A stretch of 64,000 bases of DNA from assembly GCF_001605885.1 (NCBI RefSeq), contig NZ_LRPE01000023.1, positions 186,001 through 250,000 of the forward strand. The letters are read 5' to 3'. Below are positions 62,898-64,000 of this stretch, one piece after another. This DNA is from Acinetobacter lactucae (lineage in GTDB: Bacteria; Pseudomonadota; Gammaproteobacteria; Pseudomonadales; Moraxellaceae). Position 1 is the first letter of the stretch. Every line of letters starts with the position of its first letter. A program made the position numbers and the translations under genes. The notes under the pieces are model-generated. The model was not told the DNA's origin. It saw nothing but the letters and a program-made list of their open reading frames with translations, and made no database searches.

Positions 62898-63671
62898 ATG
62901 GCAATTTCAAGTTTTGGCAAAATTTTAACCGTACTGGACCTATTTTCAGTTTCGCGTCCAATCATTAACGTCGATATTATTTGCGAAGAACTTGGCTTGT
63001 CCAAACCAACGAGTTACCGTTACCTCAAAGAGCTAGTATCAGCCGATCTATTAAAACGTATTAATGGAACCTCTGGCGATTATACCTTAGGCTCAAAAAT
63101 TGCAGTTCTTGACTATATCTCTAGAACAACCGACCCACTGGTTCAGATCAGCACACCGTTTATGCGAAATATTGTAGAACGTACCGAACTGTGCTGTTTA
63201 CTTACTTATTTAAATGATGACTATTGCATTGACATACATCATGAAATATTTAAAGACACTGAATTACTTTCATATGGTCGAGGTTGCCCAAGACCGATTT
63301 ACGTTGGATCATCTCCAAAAACAATGGTTTCGCATTTAAGTAAACAACGAATGCAGGACTACTACCACCGTTACCAACAAGAATTAAAACAATCAGGTTT
63401 TGCTGAAGATGAACCAAGCTTTATTCAGCGTATGCGTAAAATCAAAAAACAAGGCTTCTATTTCTCACAAGGTGAGATTGATCCGAATGTTTCAGGTCTA
63501 GCGGTTCCTGTTCGTTTTTCAAATAAAGAAGTACCTTTAGCCTTGACTCTAGTGGCTTCTAAAAATCGTTTTGACTTTTTAAATGTTGAAAAGCTCATTG
63601 AAATTTTGCAAGAAAATGCAGCACTTATTGAACAACGTTTTATGGAATTATCTGAAAAAGGTGAAATCTAA
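62898..63671 (+). CDS. IclR-family transcriptional regulator
   Basis: The 257-residue protein has an N-terminal winged helix (about 5-75; VDIICEELGLSKPTSYRYLKELVSADLLKR, partly shown) and a C-terminal IclR effector domain (about 85-250; GRGCPRPIYVGSSPKTMVSHLS, ISGLAVPVRF-like VSGLAVPVRFSNKEVP). IclR proteins respond to small organic acids and aromatic compounds. Being divergent from a FUSC-type efflux operon, it is the natural candidate regulator of that operon. An AAAGGA lies 14 bp before the ATG, a little far for a ribosome-binding site. The effector is unknown. Confidence 0.87.
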   Translation: MAISSFGKILTVLDLFSVSRPIINVDIICEELGLSKPTSYRYLKELVSADLLKRINGTSGDYTLGSKIAVLDYISRTTDPLVQISTPFMRNIVERTELCCLLTYLNDDYCIDIHHEIFKDTELLSYGRGCPRPIYVGSSPKTMVSHLSKQRMQDYYHRYQQELKQSGFAEDEPSFIQRMRKIKKQGFYFSQGEIDPNVSGLAVPVRFSNKEVPLALTLVASKNRFDFLNVEKLIEILQENAALIEQRFMELSEKGEI

Positions 63672-63716
63672 AACTCCACCTTATGATAATTTAAACTTTT
63701 CTTACACTTTAAAACA

Positions 63717-63745
63717 TTGAATATGTCACAATATTCTCATATTAT
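63717..63745 (+). promoter_or_regulatory. Predicted sigma-70 promoter of a small RNA
   Basis: TTGAAT and TATTAT are separated by exactly 17 bp, 46 bp after the IclR stop. It lies in a gap with no downstream plus-strand gene before the terminator at 63815-63844. Confidence 0.5.
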
Positions 63746-63751
63746 GATTTT

Positions 63752-63844
63752 AGCTCTTATTGATGATTCTTTTCATCAGCAGCTCATCAATAGAAGCATC
63801 CCCCTCAGAGGAATAAGCTCATGTTGCCATCATGGGCTTTTTTC
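63752..63844 (+). ncRNA. Predicted small RNA between the IclR gene and alkB
   Basis: A sigma-70 promoter match at 63717-63745 and an intrinsic terminator at 63815-63844 bracket about 93 nt with no ORF. The segment contains a 9-bp inverted repeat TATTGATGA...TCATCAATA (63758-63766 with 63784-63792) and an unpaired CATCCCCCTC stretch (63797-63806), followed by GAGGAATAAG. A C-rich single-stranded patch could pair with ribosome-binding sites, as in several bacterial sRNAs. The alternative is an extended 3' untranslated region of the IclR gene. Confidence 0.45.
63815..63844 (+). terminator. Intrinsic terminator (predicted sRNA or IclR gene)
   Basis: AAGCTCATG and CATGGGCTT form a 9-bp stem with one G-U pair around TTGCCAT, followed by TTTTTTC on the plus strand. 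The minus strand has no T-run, so it is directional. Confidence 0.8.
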
Positions 63845-63865
63845 TTGCCCGCTTTTTAATGAAGG

Positions 63866-64000
63866 TTATAAAAACTGAAATTGCCGAAAAGTAAGATTAA
63901 TACGCGGTTGTAAAATCTTTGTTGAGCGATTTAAACGGTGTTGCCAATATTGTTGAGTCTCACCGCGCATCACAATGAGTTGGCCTGGCTGTAACCACAA
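63866..64000 (-). CDS. AlkB-like 2-oxoglutarate-dependent dioxygenase, 3' end only
   Basis: The minus strand at the window end encodes the last 44 residues of a protein, running off the edge. The residues include LQPGQLIVMRGETQQYWQHR, then the PRINLTFRQF pattern, which matches the C-terminal AlkB core. The His of WQH is the third iron ligand, and the RINLTFR arginines bind 2-oxoglutarate. AlkB-like enzymes reverse alkylation damage in DNA or RNA. The rest of the gene lies beyond position 64000. Confidence 0.8.
   Translation of the reverse strand: MWLQPGQLIVMRGETQQYWQHRLNRSTKILQPRINLTFRQFQFL

Overview
The window is about 64 kb of chromosomal DNA from an AT-rich gammaproteobacterium. It is almost certainly Acinetobacter, most likely the A. 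calcoaceticus-baumannii group. The evidence is the gene content and order: metY-rimP-nusA-infB-rbfA, ubiE-ubiJ-ubiB, pilB-pilC-pilD-coaE, a two-domain polyphosphate:AMP phosphotransferase like the one characterised in A. johnsonii, an Mrp operon with a fused A/B subunit, and protein sequences that read as Acinetobacter throughout. Species assignment is inference; no search could be run. I see no prophage, insertion sequence, CRISPR array or rRNA operon. The window is a core-genome segment with several interesting small elements.

Layout. 1-7.1 kb (+): 3' part of priA, a Kef-type K+/H+ antiporter, hslO (Hsp33), a LysE-family exporter, and cbpA-cbpM. 7.1-7.2 kb: a palindrome-rich repeat-like element. 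7.3-11.2 kb (-): corA, pnp and rpsO. 11.4-12.7 kb (+): a beta-lactamase-fold serine hydrolase. 12.8-13.4 kb: about 700 bp without protein genes, holding two short palindromes and a likely small RNA on the minus strand. 13.4-22.6 kb (-): recC-recB-recD, with a striking six-unit 12-bp array of DnaA-box-like 9-mers at the recB/recD junction. 22.8-25.7 kb: a small DUF697-like protein, pap (minus strand) and an Acinetobacter-type unknown protein.

25.8-34.4 kb (+): ubiE-ubiJ-ubiB (ubiquinone synthesis), an FAD monooxygenase, hisIE, a UvrD-like helicase and a degenerate AAA ATPase. 34.7-40.9 kb (+): mrpA(B)CDEFG cation/proton antiporter. 41.0-47.9 kb (-): tpiA, secG, tRNA-Leu, two initiator tRNAs, rimP, nusA, infB and rbfA (translation and transcription machinery). 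48.2-52.6 kb (+): pilBCD and coaE. 52.6-56.1 kb (-): a DMT transporter, rlmB, ppnP and a TPR-glycosyltransferase. 56.2-59.0 kb (+): recN, yqgE, ruvX. 59.1-62.4 kb (-): a FUSC/DUF1656/HlyD efflux operon, divergent from an IclR regulator at 62.9-63.7 kb. The window ends with a predicted sRNA and the 3' end of an alkB-like gene.

Functional themes are DNA repair and replication restart (PriA, RecBCD, RecN, RuvX, UvrD-like helicase, AlkB), ion homeostasis (Kef, CorA, Mrp), the translation apparatus, type IV pilus assembly and small-molecule export. The most notable observations are: the 12-bp-periodic DnaA-box-like array; the helicase/ATPase pair whose ATPase has lost the expected Walker B glutamate, signature glycine and switch histidine; two predicted sRNAs; a hairpin that would bury the mrpA ribosome-binding site; and a perfect 20-bp palindrome in front of the FUSC efflux operon.
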